From: Treponema sp.
Lineage (GTDB): Bacteria; Spirochaetota; Spirochaetia; Treponematales; Treponemataceae
Direction of reading: 5' to 3'
NCBI GenBank assembly: GCA_016294035.1
Contig: JAEDCT010000010.1
Location: 1 to 64,000, forward strand
Length of the DNA: 64,000 nucleotides
Below the pieces are notes generated by a model, which saw nothing but the letters and a program-made list of their open reading frames with translations, ran no database searches and had not been told where the DNA came from. This document shows, in pieces, positions 17,517-26,104 of the stretch (positions within the stretch are counted from its first letter, which is position 1; the number at the start of each line of letters is the position of its first letter). Made by a program: the position numbers and the translations under genes.

Positions 17517-19589
17517 ATGAAAACTACTAATAAATTTATTTCATGGATTAAGAGTCCTTCAAGTGATGTTTTTCTTTTTTTGGTTGCACTTGTTCTTTTG
17601 AATCTTGTTGCCTCAAAGGCATTCTTCAGACTGGATATAACTCAGCCTCAGTCCTACTCACTTTCACAGTCCAGCATTCAGTCTGTGCAGCATCTTGAGG
17701 AACCGCTTAGCGTAAAGGTTTTCTTTTCCAAGAATCTTCAGGCTCCATATTCAAGTGTTGAGCAGTATGTAAAGGATATTCTTGTTGAATACAAGAACAA
17801 GGCTTCTTCAAATTTCAGCTATGAATATTTTGATGTTGAAAAACCGGAAAACCAGAAACTTGCAAAGTCCTATGGTTTGAATCAGATTCAGATCCGTGAG
17901 ATCAAGAACAATGAAGTTGGATTTAAGAATGTGTTCATGGGTATTGTTCTTACCTATGCTGATCAGATTGAACTTCTGGATGCAATTGAATCAAGTGATG
18001 GTCTTGAATATAAGATTACAACAGCCATCAATAAAATTGTTTACAACACAAATATTTTCTCAGGTCTTTCAGATACTCCTGTTTTGACTTTGTATAAGAC
18101 TGCGGATTTTGATAATTTCCAGATTGCAAATATCCGTGACCTTGAGAAGATTGTTGAGGAAGCATACGAAAATGCAAACAAGAAGTATAACAACAAGATT
18201 GTGTTCCAGGTAAAGAATCCTGATACAAAGGAAAGTATCAGTCTTGGTGAGCGCTATGGAATTCAGACTATTTCATGGAATAATGAGGATGGAACAAAAT
18301 CAACAGGTGCACTTGGAATTGTTCTTGAAATGGGCAGCAAGTTCCGTGTAATTCCGCTTAAGCTGCAGAATATGTTTATTGCATACGGAATTGCAGGACT
18401 TGATAACATTGAGGAAAATATCTGTCTTTCACTTGAGGGAATGGTTTCAAAAACTTCAGTTGTTGCTTATGTGACAGGTCATGGAGAGCGTGATGTTGAG
18501 GACACTCAGAATGGTGCCTCTGGATTCAAGAGCCTGCTGCGGGAAAACTATACTCTCAAGAATGTGAACCTTGCAGAAGAAAATATCCCTGTTGGATGTC
18601 AGTGCGTGATTATAAATGGTCCAAAAACTGAAATGTCTGATGCGGAACTTTACAAGCTTGATCAGTTCCTTCTTGCTGGAGGAAACCTCATGCTCTTCCT
18701 TGATCCGTTTACACAGGAACAGTTCCAGACTCAGTTTGGTCCGGATGTTAAGTATAATGAAATCAATACTGGCATTGAGAAGCTTTTGTCAAAGTACGGA
18801 ATCGAGCCTCAGAAAAACTATGTTCTTGATGAGCGCTGTTTTGCACAGATGAATCCTCAGTACGGAAAACTTGATTTCTATTATGTTCCGATGATGCAGA
18901 AAAAGTCCTTGAGCCAAAAGAGTGTTATTTCCAGAAACCTGGGGTATGTTTTGTTCATGGCAGCTTCTTCTTTGAATGTTGAAAATGCACAGAAGGATTC
19001 AGGAAAAAATGTTACTGTTCTTGCAAAGTCGTCAGACAGATCATGGACTGTAAAGGAAAATTTTGTTCTTAATCCAATGACACTTTCTGCTCCTCAGGAC
19101 AAATCAGAAATGCACAGCGAAAATCTTTGTGCTCTTGTTGAGGGATCATTTGAAAGTGCTTTTGATAAAAATCCGGTGGAAGAAACTTCTGAAACAAAAG
19201 GTGAGCTTTCTAGTGAAGGTCATCTTTCCAAGAGTCTTCAGAATGGAAAGATTTTTGTTGCAACATCATCTGAGATTACCGGACCAAATATTCTGCAGCA
19301 GAATTCTACAGAACCAATTGCATATTTTGTTCTTAATGCCGTTGACTATATGAATGGAAATCAGGATTTTTGTCTCATGAGAACAAAGAATCTGGCATTG
19401 AATACATTGATTGATGTTAATGGACCACTTGCATTTGCTGCAAAGATGTTCAACCAGTTTGGACTTGCATTGATTGTTGCCATTTGCGGTGTTGCTGTTC
19501 TTCTTGCACGAAAACGCAGGAGAGAAGAAATCCGCATGAAGTATAATCCTGATGATCCGCGGCATTTTGTAAAAAAGAATGAAGAGTAA
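17517..19589 (+). CDS. GldG-like ABC transporter auxiliary protein
   Basis: A 690-residue protein with one membrane helix near the N-terminus (about 18-36), a large extracytoplasmic region and one C-terminal helix (about 645-665) followed by a basic cytoplasmic tail. The extracytoplasmic part begins LDITQPQSYSLSQSSI and has the VKVFFSKNLQAPY and YVTGHGERD patterns of the uncharacterised ABC-transport family PF09822 (GldG). It probably captures or guides substrate outside the membrane for the adjacent ATPase/permease pair. The role is inferred from the family and gene order. Confidence 0.85.
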   Translation: MKTTNKFISWIKSPSSDVFLFLVALVLLNLVASKAFFRLDITQPQSYSLSQSSIQSVQHLEEPLSVKVFFSKNLQAPYSSVEQYVKDILVEYKNKASSNFSYEYFDVEKPENQKLAKSYGLNQIQIREIKNNEVGFKNVFMGIVLTYADQIELLDAIESSDGLEYKITTAINKIVYNTNIFSGLSDTPVLTLYKTADFDNFQIANIRDLEKIVEEAYENANKKYNNKIVFQVKNPDTKESISLGERYGIQTISWNNEDGTKSTGALGIVLEMGSKFRVIPLKLQNMFIAYGIAGLDNIEENICLSLEGMVSKTSVVAYVTGHGERDVEDTQNGASGFKSLLRENYTLKNVNLAEENIPVGCQCVIINGPKTEMSDAELYKLDQFLLAGGNLMLFLDPFTQEQFQTQFGPDVKYNEINTGIEKLLSKYGIEPQKNYVLDERCFAQMNPQYGKLDFYYVPMMQKKSLSQKSVISRNLGYVLFMAASSLNVENAQKDSGKNVTVLAKSSDRSWTVKENFVLNPMTLSAPQDKSEMHSENLCALVEGSFESAFDKNPVEETSETKGELSSEGHLSKSLQNGKIFVATSSEITGPNILQQNSTEPIAYFVLNAVDYMNGNQDFCLMRTKNLALNTLIDVNGPLAFAAKMFNQFGLALIVAICGVAVLLARKRRREEIRMKYNPDDPRHFVKKNEE

Positions 19590-19602
19590 TGGAGCGCAAT
19601 AT

Positions 19603-20514
19603 ATGAAATCGATTAAAACCAGAAAAATTATTTTGTTGTCCAGTATTGCAGTTCTTGCATTGGTTTATGTGATGCAGCTTTTGTTTACTGGAAGAAGTAC
19701 AGTGAAATCATATAAAATTGAAAAGGAAATAACTGCAATTGAAATTGAATCTCCATCAGGAAAAAACAGAATTGAGCGTGAAGATGGAAAATGGTTTCTT
19801 TCAGATGCCAGATATCCTGTTTCAGAAAACCGTGCAAGTGAATTTGTGAATGCGGTAAAGGAAATAAAAGTTCTTGGAAAAGCAAGCTCTTCTTCTGACA
19901 TGGATCGATATGGATTAAGCGAAGGCTCTTTGATTCAGGTTAAGGCATATTGCGGTCATGAGCTTGTGCGTTCAATTAGTGTTGGAAAAAATTCATCCAC
20001 AGGAAACCAGTGCTATATCATGCTTGAAGGAAAGTCAGATATTCTTCTTGCGCAGGGAGCTTTGGCAAACACTTTCTCAAGTTCAGCTGATGACATCAGG
20101 TCAAAGTCTGTGTATAAGATTTCTGATACAGATGTTACTGGAGCCAGTGTAGTGTTTGATTCAACAAACTATGCTGTAGTCAAGAATGTCAGCGGAGAAG
20201 GAGAGTTGACTGTATCAACCTGGAGCCTTGCCGGAAGTGATGAAAAAATAGATTCGTCAAAAGTTTCTGCCTGGATCAAGTCTGTTTCTAATTTGCTTGT
20301 TGATTCATGGAAGGAAGATTCTTTTGTACCTGATGAATCACAGCTTAAGTGTACTGTGGTTTTAAAGACTTCAGACAGGGAAATTACCGTAAAAATTTAT
20401 TCAGCCAAGGATGAAGAACAGATGCTGGCTTCTTGTTCCGAAACCAGGTGGGCATTCATGATTCCAAAATATGTGGGAGAAAGGTTTTTCAAGGATTTGT
20501 CTGACTTGAAATAG
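19603..20514 (+). CDS. DUF4340-domain protein of the Gld-type ABC cluster
   Basis: A 303-residue protein with an N-terminal membrane anchor (about 5-25) and a periplasmic part containing repeats of the DUF4340 type (EIESPSGKNRIEREDGKWFLSD is split by the typical W at 'DGKWFL'). The ATG at 19603 is preferred over one at 19579 because GGAG (19591-19594) is correctly spaced from it. It closes the four-gene cluster, and a strong terminator follows. DUF4340 proteins regularly accompany GldG-like genes; function unknown. Confidence 0.8.
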   Translation: MKSIKTRKIILLSSIAVLALVYVMQLLFTGRSTVKSYKIEKEITAIEIESPSGKNRIEREDGKWFLSDARYPVSENRASEFVNAVKEIKVLGKASSSSDMDRYGLSEGSLIQVKAYCGHELVRSISVGKNSSTGNQCYIMLEGKSDILLAQGALANTFSSSADDIRSKSVYKISDTDVTGASVVFDSTNYAVVKNVSGEGELTVSTWSLAGSDEKIDSSKVSAWIKSVSNLLVDSWKEDSFVPDESQLKCTVVLKTSDREITVKIYSAKDEEQMLASCSETRWAFMIPKYVGERFFKDLSDLK

Positions 20515-20549
20515 GTTATTTATGGATTTATTTGCATGAACTAAAGAAT

Positions 20550-20597
20550 AAAGGCTGTCTGACAAATTCACACTGAATTTTTCAGGCAGCCTTTTTA
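20550..20597 (+). terminator. Intrinsic terminator of the ABC cluster
   Basis: AAGGCTGTCTGA (20551-20562) pairs with TCAGGCAGCCTT (20582-20593) with one G-U pair, followed by a T-run. It also ends close to the convergent gene at 20612. Confidence 0.85.
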
Positions 20598-20611
20598 TTG
20601 TCTGCTGATTT

Positions 20612-21067
20612 TTATTGTGGGCGAGGTCCAAACTTGCTTTCAATCAGATCTTTCATTTCCTTAACTTTTTCAATGAGTCTTGCTCTGTAAGAGAAGAGAT
20701 ATGTTATGTCAGAAATCATTTCAGCATCACGCAAATCCTGTTCGTCCCATGTAACTCCCTTCTTTGGGTTTACTGAGTACATAACAGATCCGTTTTCGCC
20801 TGTGCCGTAGGATTTTTCAAAAATCTGATCATCATTGAAACCTTCCGGGCTAACATAGAAGTTGCAAACTTCATGAATGGGAGCTGGATTTGATTGTGAT
20901 TGAGGTGCAACATAAATTGCGGTCATTTGTCCAAGGTTTATGTCCTCTGCAACGATTGAAATTTGTTTTTTCATTTCTTCGTGAATGAGATTTGCTGAAG
21001 GAAAACTGTCGGCAATCAGGGTGTCAAAAAAAGCCTGAAAATTTTTACTGCATAGATGTTTGTTCAT
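20612..21067 (-). CDS. Uncharacterised 151-residue cytoplasmic protein
   Basis: No signal peptide or membrane segment and no motif I can name with certainty. AGAGG precedes the ATG. The pattern, with a short helical start, a central strand region (MTAIYVAP, CNFYVSPEG), a GENGSVMYSV strand and a helical end (DITYLFSYRARLIEKVKEM), reminds me of the N-terminal region found before GGDEF or EAL domains in some gut bacteria and treponemes. That resemblance is from memory and weak. Downstream on the opposite strand is the ABC cluster terminator. Confidence 0.6.
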   Translation of the reverse strand: MNKHLCSKNFQAFFDTLIADSFPSANLIHEEMKKQISIVAEDINLGQMTAIYVAPQSQSNPAPIHEVCNFYVSPEGFNDDQIFEKSYGTGENGSVMYSVNPKKGVTWDEQDLRDAEMISDITYLFSYRARLIEKVKEMKDLIESKFGPRPQ

Positions 21068-21172
21068 GTTGTACCTCTTAATGTGAAGATGCTGTCATTA
21101 TACATTAAATATTGATTTTATGATATTAAAAATTGATTTCTTCGCCTGATAATTTATGTGGCAGGGTGATTT

Positions 21173-21946
21173 TTAAAAATCATTTATTTCTGTGAGCATG
21201 GTTATTTCTTTTTCGGTTAGTTCCCTGTATTCTCCGCTCTTGAGATTTTCATCCAGCTTCAGTTTTCCCATTGAAATTCTTTTAAGTGCAGTTACCCTGT
21301 TTCCCAAGGCCTGAAACATTCTCTTAACCTGGTGGAATTTTCCCTCGTGGATTGTGAGGGTGCATGTTGAATTTGTAATCCATGTAAGCTCAGCGCTTTG
21401 TGATGAAAAAGATTTTTCGCTGTTGAAGTTTGGAATGAATATGCCTTCAAGGGATTTGTTTTTGTACTGGATCTGTTCTTCAGTGGTTACCGGGTTTTCC
21501 AGAGTCACATGGTATGTTTTGTCAACGTGATATTTTGGATCAGCCAGTCTGTGTGAAAGAATTCCATTGGTTGTGAAAATAAGAAGACCTTCTGTGTCGG
21601 CATCAAGCCTTCCAACGGTGTGCAGTGGCGGAAGCCCTTCTGGAAACAGATGCTCTTTTTTTATGTCATCGTATACAAGTTCATATTTTCTTTTGTCATC
21701 TGGGACTGTGTCTTTCCTTGAGCATAGAGTTCCCTGCCGTTTGTTCATCATGAAATACAGTTCACTTGGAAAATCTAGTTTTTTTCCATCGAGTGTTATG
21801 ATGTCTTTTTTTATGTCTGTTTCTGATGATGGTAAAAAGACCCGCTCTCCGTTAATGCAAAGAATGTGTGTCTGAAGCAGTCGTCTTAGTCTTTTGTGAG
21901 TTGTTATTTTGTGTCTTACGAGAAGTGTTTCAAGAGTTTCTTTCAT
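21173..21946 (-). CDS. RsuA/RluB/RluE/RluF family pseudouridine synthase
   Basis: A 257-residue enzyme that isomerises uridine in rRNA. The N-terminal S4-like segment (KRLRRLLQTHILCINGERV) is followed by the catalytic domain with VGRLDADTEGLLIFT (the Asp is catalytic) and the C-terminal KFHQVKRMFQALG. Which rRNA base it modifies is not decidable here, though the short form suggests RsuA (16S U516). The start codon has no visible ribosome binding site and lies directly after a terminator-like hairpin (21951-21990), leaving little room for a promoter. Confidence 0.88.
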   Translation of the reverse strand: MKETLETLLVRHKITTHKRLRRLLQTHILCINGERVFLPSSETDIKKDIITLDGKKLDFPSELYFMMNKRQGTLCSRKDTVPDDKRKYELVYDDIKKEHLFPEGLPPLHTVGRLDADTEGLLIFTTNGILSHRLADPKYHVDKTYHVTLENPVTTEEQIQYKNKSLEGIFIPNFNSEKSFSSQSAELTWITNSTCTLTIHEGKFHQVKRMFQALGNRVTALKRISMGKLKLDENLKSGEYRELTEKEITMLTEINDF

Positions 21947-21950
21947 GTAA

Positions 21951-21990
21951 AAAAATACAAGTCATCTCTGTTATGTTCAAAGATGACTTG
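21951..21990 (-). terminator. Terminator-like hairpin between META lipoprotein gene and rsuA-family gene
   Basis: CAAGTCATC (21958-21966) and GATGACTTG (21982-21990) form a perfect 9-bp stem; on the minus strand it is followed by TATTTTTTT. It ends 4 bases before the downstream start codon, so it either ends the lipoprotein message or attenuates read-through. Confidence 0.75.
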
Positions 21991-22002
21991 TATGTGTGCA
22001 GA

Positions 22003-22812
22003 TTATTTTCCGCCCATGATTTGTCTTTCAAGAATAAGTGTTATGTTGCCAGATGAATCAAGAAGTTCAAGATCGTTTCCTGAAAGCCTGTATGCAACTG
22101 ATTTTGTTATGCAGTCAATGAACTGTCTTTCTGTAGCCATTTCCTTGTCAGATCCAGAAGCCAGTGTTGATATTCCAGAAGAGGCAATGGTCATCTTGCG
22201 GCTTGTGCTGTCATTTTCCCATGAGAATGAAACAATGTTGATTCCAGTTGATGCAGACAATGTCTTGCCGCTTGTAAATGTCATCGTGAGTTTTTCATTT
22301 ACACTTGAAAGTCCATTTTTGATCTTCATAGAAGTTACGTTCCATGAACCATAAATTGAGTTCTTTGTGAAGATTGCAGAAGATTTTTCTCCATCTGTAA
22401 ACTTGAGATACTCAACAGGACCCTTCTTGTAATAGCTGAAGTCTTTTGCAGTAACAAAGAAAGAGCTGAATTTGTTTTCAAAATCCAATACATCCTTTGC
22501 TCCGGCTTTTTTTGTTGATGAAAAACTTGTTGCCTGAAGCTGTCCGTTTGAAGCTGATGCCAGTGATCCGCGGAATGTGTTGATTCCAAAATTTCCATAG
22601 ACTGAGAATGAATTTGCATCCTGTGGGTCGAGAGACATTGAAATCATGGCTGGTGCTTCAAGTAATTCTCCTTCCTTCACGAAAGACACTAGATTCCAGT
22701 CACCGCATGCGTCGGCAAAATTCTTTGAGATGGATTTCTGTCCGCCTGAAGAAGCGCAGGAAACAAAAAGTGCTGTGAATGCACAACAAACAGCAAGTAG
22801 GGATTTTTTCAT
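22003..22812 (-). CDS. Lipoprotein with duplicated META/HslJ-like domain
   Basis: A 269-residue protein whose signal peptide ends in a lipobox (FVSC, Cys near 17), so it is probably lipidated. Two similar halves follow: GDWNLVSFVKEGE...GINTFRG and GSWNVTSMKIKNG...GINIVSFSW, both like the META/HslJ family (W-x-L near the start of a 100-residue beta domain). HslJ-type proteins are associated with stress or antibiotic resistance, but the treponemal role is unknown. The ATG at 22812 is chosen for the signal peptide and the perfectly placed GGAGG; a longer frame upstream lacks both. Confidence 0.75.
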   Translation of the reverse strand: MKKSLLAVCCAFTALFVSCASSGGQKSISKNFADACGDWNLVSFVKEGELLEAPAMISMSLDPQDANSFSVYGNFGINTFRGSLASASNGQLQATSFSSTKKAGAKDVLDFENKFSSFFVTAKDFSYYKKGPVEYLKFTDGEKSSAIFTKNSIYGSWNVTSMKIKNGLSSVNEKLTMTFTSGKTLSASTGINIVSFSWENDSTSRKMTIASSGISTLASGSDKEMATERQFIDCITKSVAYRLSGNDLELLDSSGNITLILERQIMGGK

Positions 22813-22842
22813 ATTCGCCTCCAAATAATATTTTATTCTGAT

Positions 22843-22885
22843 AAAAATAGAGCCTTCAAAAAAACTAAAGGTTTTTCCAAAGGCT
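22843..22885 (-). terminator. Probable terminator after purC
   Basis: AGCCTT (22851-22856) and AAGGCT (22880-22885) can pair, with weaker A/T pairing inside, and on the minus strand the stem is followed by CTATTTTT. It lies between the purC stop and the META lipoprotein start. Confidence 0.55.
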
Positions 22886-22923
22886 TTTAATATTATAACC
22901 ACTGAAGTTTGAAATGGTTACTC

Positions 22924-23769
22924 TTAGTTTCCGCAGATTTTAGTCTGGCATTCGCGGTAGATTTTGCTTGTTGCTTCAACTACATCAGCTGGAATTGATT
23001 TGATGTTTGGATCTCCAGCAAGATTGTTGTTCTTAAGCCAGTCGCGGACAAACTGCTTGTCGTAGCTTGCCGGGCTTCCACCGACCTGATACTTTGAAAG
23101 ATCCCAGAAACGGCTTGAGTCTGGAGTAAGAACTTCATCTGCAAGAACAAGTTCACCATTTTCGTCGAGACCAAATTCAAATTTTGTGTCTGCAATGATG
23201 ATTCCATTCTTGTATGCATGTTCATAGCATTTCTTGTAAACGGCAATTGCTGTGTTTGCAATTTTTGATCCCAGTTCTTCGCCAAGATCATTCTTCATGT
23301 ATTCAAGAGTAACGTTGATGTCATGTCCTTCTGCAGCTTTTGTAGATGGAGTACAGATTGGTTCATCAAGTTTTTCTGCCTGCTGGTATTCCTTTTCAAA
23401 CTTGTGTCCAAGGAATGGCTCTCCTTTTTTGTATGCTTCATACATTGAACCGAACATGTATCCGCGAACGATTACTTCGTATGGAATCATCTTGAGCTTC
23501 TTTACGAGAATTGTGCGTCCTTCATATTCCGGCTTCTGGAATTCTGCAGGCATGTCCTTGAGATCAGAAGAAATCATGTGGTTCTTGACGATATCTCCAG
23601 TCATTGAGAACCAGAAATTTGAAAGTGCATTCAAAACCTTTCCCTTGTCTGTAATCATTGTCGGGAGAATAACGTCAAATGCAGAAATGCGGTCTGTGGT
23701 TACGATAACCATTCTTCCGTCTTCAAGATCATATACTTCGCGAACTTTTCCGCTGATAATCTTTTTCAT
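22924..23769 (-). CDS. purC: Phosphoribosylaminoimidazole-succinocarboxamide synthase
   Basis: A 281-residue SAICAR synthetase of purine synthesis, ligating aspartate to CAIR with ATP. Landmarks are SGKVREVYDL at the start, TDRISAFDVILPT, VVRGY-like EVIVRGYMFGS, and LADEVLTPDSSRFW near the end. The ATG at 23769 follows AGAGG and fits the family; the longer upstream frame does not. It starts just 16 bases after the ilvC terminator hairpin, so its expression probably depends on read-through or a promoter inside ilvC. Confidence 0.96.
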   Translation of the reverse strand: MKKIISGKVREVYDLEDGRMVIVTTDRISAFDVILPTMITDKGKVLNALSNFWFSMTGDIVKNHMISSDLKDMPAEFQKPEYEGRTILVKKLKMIPYEVIVRGYMFGSMYEAYKKGEPFLGHKFEKEYQQAEKLDEPICTPSTKAAEGHDINVTLEYMKNDLGEELGSKIANTAIAVYKKCYEHAYKNGIIIADTKFEFGLDENGELVLADEVLTPDSSRFWDLSKYQVGGSPASYDKQFVRDWLKNNNLAGDPNIKSIPADVVEATSKIYRECQTKICGN

Positions 23770-23784
23770 GGTATTACCTCTGAA

Positions 23785-23820
23785 TAAAAAATAAGCCGAT
23801 CCCAATAAAGCGACCGGCTT
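23785..23820 (-). terminator. Intrinsic terminator after ilvC
   Basis: On the minus strand AAGCCGGTC pairs with GATCGGCTT (plus-strand 23793-23801 and 23812-23820, one G-U pair), followed by ATTTTTTATT. The stem ends close to the purC ribosome site. Confidence 0.85.
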
Positions 23821-23844
23821 TTGTTGTTGCAAGCTAATGCTCAA

Positions 23845-25329
23845 TTACTTTGCTGCATCAATTGGCTTCATGCTTGTCATGTATGCACGGAGCTTCTTAC
23901 CAACAGCTTCGATTGGATGGTTGCGGATTTCTTCATTAACCTTAACCAATGTTGTGTTTGGTACTGCAACTGTTTTGAGTTCCATTCCCTTACCGATGTC
24001 TGCAGTTGAAACTGTGTCCATGAATGGTCTGAGAAGAGGTACTGCTGCACGAGCGAAGAGGTAGCAACCATATTCTGCTGTGTCAGAAATAACCTTGTTC
24101 ATTTCATAGAGGCGGCGGCGGTCAATGAGGTTTGCAATGAGAGGAACTTCATGGAGTGATTCGTAGTATGCGCTTTCTTCCTTGATTCCTGCATCAACCA
24201 TTGTTTCGAATGCAAGTTCACATCCAGCCTTTACCATAGCTACAAGAAGGATACCCTTGTCGAAGTATTCCTGTTCTGTGATTTCTTCTGTTGTTTCTGG
24301 TTCTACTTCAAAAGGAATCTTTGCATAGCTTTCGCGCCATTCGATAAGGTTCTTGTCACCGTTTGCCCAGTCTTCCATCATTGTCTTAGAGAATTCTCCA
24401 GAGATGATGTCGTCCATGTGCTTCTGGTACAGTGGAGCACAAATCTTCTTGATTTCCTTAGAAAGTTCGTTTGCACGAATCTTTGCAGGGTTAGAAAGGC
24501 GATCCATCATGTTTGTGATTCCACCCCACTTGAGGGCTTCAGAAATCACGTTCCATCCGTGCATGAGGAGCTTAACTGCATATCCCTTGTCGATTCCGTT
24601 TGCTACCATCTTGTCGTAGCTGAGGATTGTTCCTGCCTGGAGCATACCACAAAGGATTGTCTGTTCTCCCATGAGGTCAGACTTAACTTCTGCGATGAAT
24701 GAGCTTTCGAGAACACCAGCTGTTTCTCCACGTTCTGCACAAGCGAGAGCCTTTGCAAGTGCCATTCCGCGACCTTCCGGGTCATGTGCAGGGTGAACTG
24801 CAATGAGTTCTGGAACACCGAATCCACGTACGTATTCGTTGCGAACTTCTGTACCTGGTCCCTTTGGTGCCATGAGGAATACTGTAATGTCATCACGAAT
24901 TTCTTCACCTTCTTCAATCATGTTGAATCCGTGTGAGTACCAGAGAGCTGAACCCTTTTTCATGTATTTCATGAGGTTCTTTACAACTTCGTGGTGCTGC
25001 TTATCTGGAGTAAGGTTTCCAACAACATCTGCAGTTGGAAGGAGTTCTTCGTATGTTCCAACCTTGAAACCGTTTTCTGTTGCATTCTTGTAAGACTGAC
25101 GCTTTCCTTCGATAGCTTCCTTGCGGAGACAATATGAAACGTCCATTCCGCTGTCACGAAGGTTGAGGCCCTGGTTGAGACCCTGTGCACCGCATCCAAC
25201 GATGACGATCTTCTTTCCCTGAAGAGCCTTTGTTCCGTCCTTGAATTCTTCACGTGCCATCTGGCGGCAGTGACCCAGTTCCTGACGAGCTACGCGCCAT
25301 GGAATTGCATTAAAATAATTTGTTCCCAT
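23845..25329 (-). CDS. ilvC: Ketol-acid reductoisomerase, class II (long form)
   Basis: A 494-residue enzyme of valine, leucine and isoleucine synthesis converting acetolactate or acetohydroxybutyrate with NADPH. The cofactor site reads GCGAQGLNQGLNLRDSG, then CLRKEAIEGKRQSYKNATENGF, SHGFNMIEEGE and AEVKSDLMGEQTILCGM. The length and duplicated C-terminal helical domain mark it as the long class II type known from enterobacteria and plants instead of the 330-residue class I type. The ATG at 25329 is chosen for the family N-terminus (MGTNYFNAIPWR) and the upstream GGAG. A good promoter lies at 25373-25401. Confidence 0.97.
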   Translation of the reverse strand: MGTNYFNAIPWRVARQELGHCRQMAREEFKDGTKALQGKKIVIVGCGAQGLNQGLNLRDSGMDVSYCLRKEAIEGKRQSYKNATENGFKVGTYEELLPTADVVGNLTPDKQHHEVVKNLMKYMKKGSALWYSHGFNMIEEGEEIRDDITVFLMAPKGPGTEVRNEYVRGFGVPELIAVHPAHDPEGRGMALAKALACAERGETAGVLESSFIAEVKSDLMGEQTILCGMLQAGTILSYDKMVANGIDKGYAVKLLMHGWNVISEALKWGGITNMMDRLSNPAKIRANELSKEIKKICAPLYQKHMDDIISGEFSKTMMEDWANGDKNLIEWRESYAKIPFEVEPETTEEITEQEYFDKGILLVAMVKAGCELAFETMVDAGIKEESAYYESLHEVPLIANLIDRRRLYEMNKVISDTAEYGCYLFARAAVPLLRPFMDTVSTADIGKGMELKTVAVPNTTLVKVNEEIRNHPIEAVGKKLRAYMTSMKPIDAAK

Positions 25330-25372
25330 ATAAGTTATCTCCGTAAGATAAAATACAAATAAATTTGAATCT

Positions 25373-25401
25373 ATCATATATGAAAACAACTAATAATTCA
25401 A
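25373..25401 (-). promoter_or_regulatory. Sigma-70-type promoter of ilvC
   Basis: On the minus strand TTGAAT (25396-25401) and TATGAT (25373-25378) are separated by 17 bases, about 45 bases before the start codon. No leader peptide rich in branched-chain residues was found. Confidence 0.65.
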
Positions 25402-25581
25402 TGAGTGAATCAAGTGGATCATTGAGGATTTATATTGATGTGGAAATATATCTTCACGAAACAGTAGAACAATGTAATTTATGTTAGGCGGATGGACCAC
25501 TGGGGCGCTGGTTTTCCTGTAAAAATATTTAGTAGTTTTAGAATATAGAATTTTTTAAAAAAAATTGCTAAATTGCAATTT

Positions 25582-25893
25582 ATGCGTGGGACTAATAATA
25601 CAGAAAAGTTAACTTATATTACTCTCTTTAGCAGTGCAGGTGTTGGCTGTTTTGGTTTTAAAATGGCTGGATATGAATGTATTGCTACAAATGAACTCAT
25701 TCCCCGTAGATTGGAAATCCAAAAATTCAATAATAAATGTAAATATGACACTGGCTATATTTGTGGCGATATTACGAAGCAAGAAACAAAGGATATATTA
25801 TTTTCTCAAATAGATTTGTGGAAAAAAAAAGATAATTTAAAAAGAGTTGAGCTTGTAATAGGTGTCGCTCGAAGAATTAAATTCGCTTTCTAA
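25582..25893 (+). pseudogene. Truncated DNA cytosine-5 methyltransferase (N-terminal part only)
   Basis: The first 85 or so residues match the start of C5-cytosine DNA methyltransferases: YITLFSSAGVGCFGFKMAGYE is the S-adenosylmethionine-binding motif I region, followed by motif II-like TNELIPRRLEIQKFN and VELVIG. In intact enzymes the last segment leads straight into the catalytic Pro-Cys loop (motif IV). Here the frame switches to an unrelated GVARRIKFAF and stops, so the catalytic Cys and target-recognition domain are absent. It cannot methylate DNA. An apparent restriction-enzyme fragment follows 12 bases later, suggesting a restriction-modification system that has been deleted through. 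Confidence 0.75.
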
Positions 25894-25905
25894 AAGGAAT
25901 GCCGC

Positions 25906-26070
25906 ATGACAGAGTTTGATAAATATTCAGACCTTATGAATCTCATCGGCTATGGGCTTGCAAAATTTGATATGGATTTTGTAAAAGAATTCGGATTCAA
26001 AACACGGTCTGCATTTTATCAGTATTGCGTGGATTTGGGATTGGCAAAGACAATAAATCCGTTCAGCTAA
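25906..26070 (+). pseudogene. Short remnant, possibly the N-terminus of a restriction endonuclease
   Basis: A 54-residue frame (MTEFDKYSDLMNLIGYGLAK...) preceded by AAGGAA. Its N-terminal helices look like the start of a longer enzyme that ends abruptly at ...INPFS. Its position right behind a broken methyltransferase, in the place a cognate endonuclease would occupy, is the main basis for the suggestion. It could instead be a small intact unknown protein. No catalytic motif is visible. Confidence 0.4.
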
Positions 26071-26104
26071 ATTATCATACATCTGCGTTAAATTGGAGCA
26101 AAAT

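Noticed and set aside
16785..20514. Gliding motility machinery
   Set aside because: Only the ABC-type Gld-like genes are present with no other gliding genes; the cluster is common in non-gliding bacteria.
25330..25580. Possible T-box, leader peptide or other attenuator upstream of ilvC
   Set aside because: No T-box core, no leader rich in Leu/Ile/Val and no terminator/antiterminator pair were visible; only a promoter is supported.
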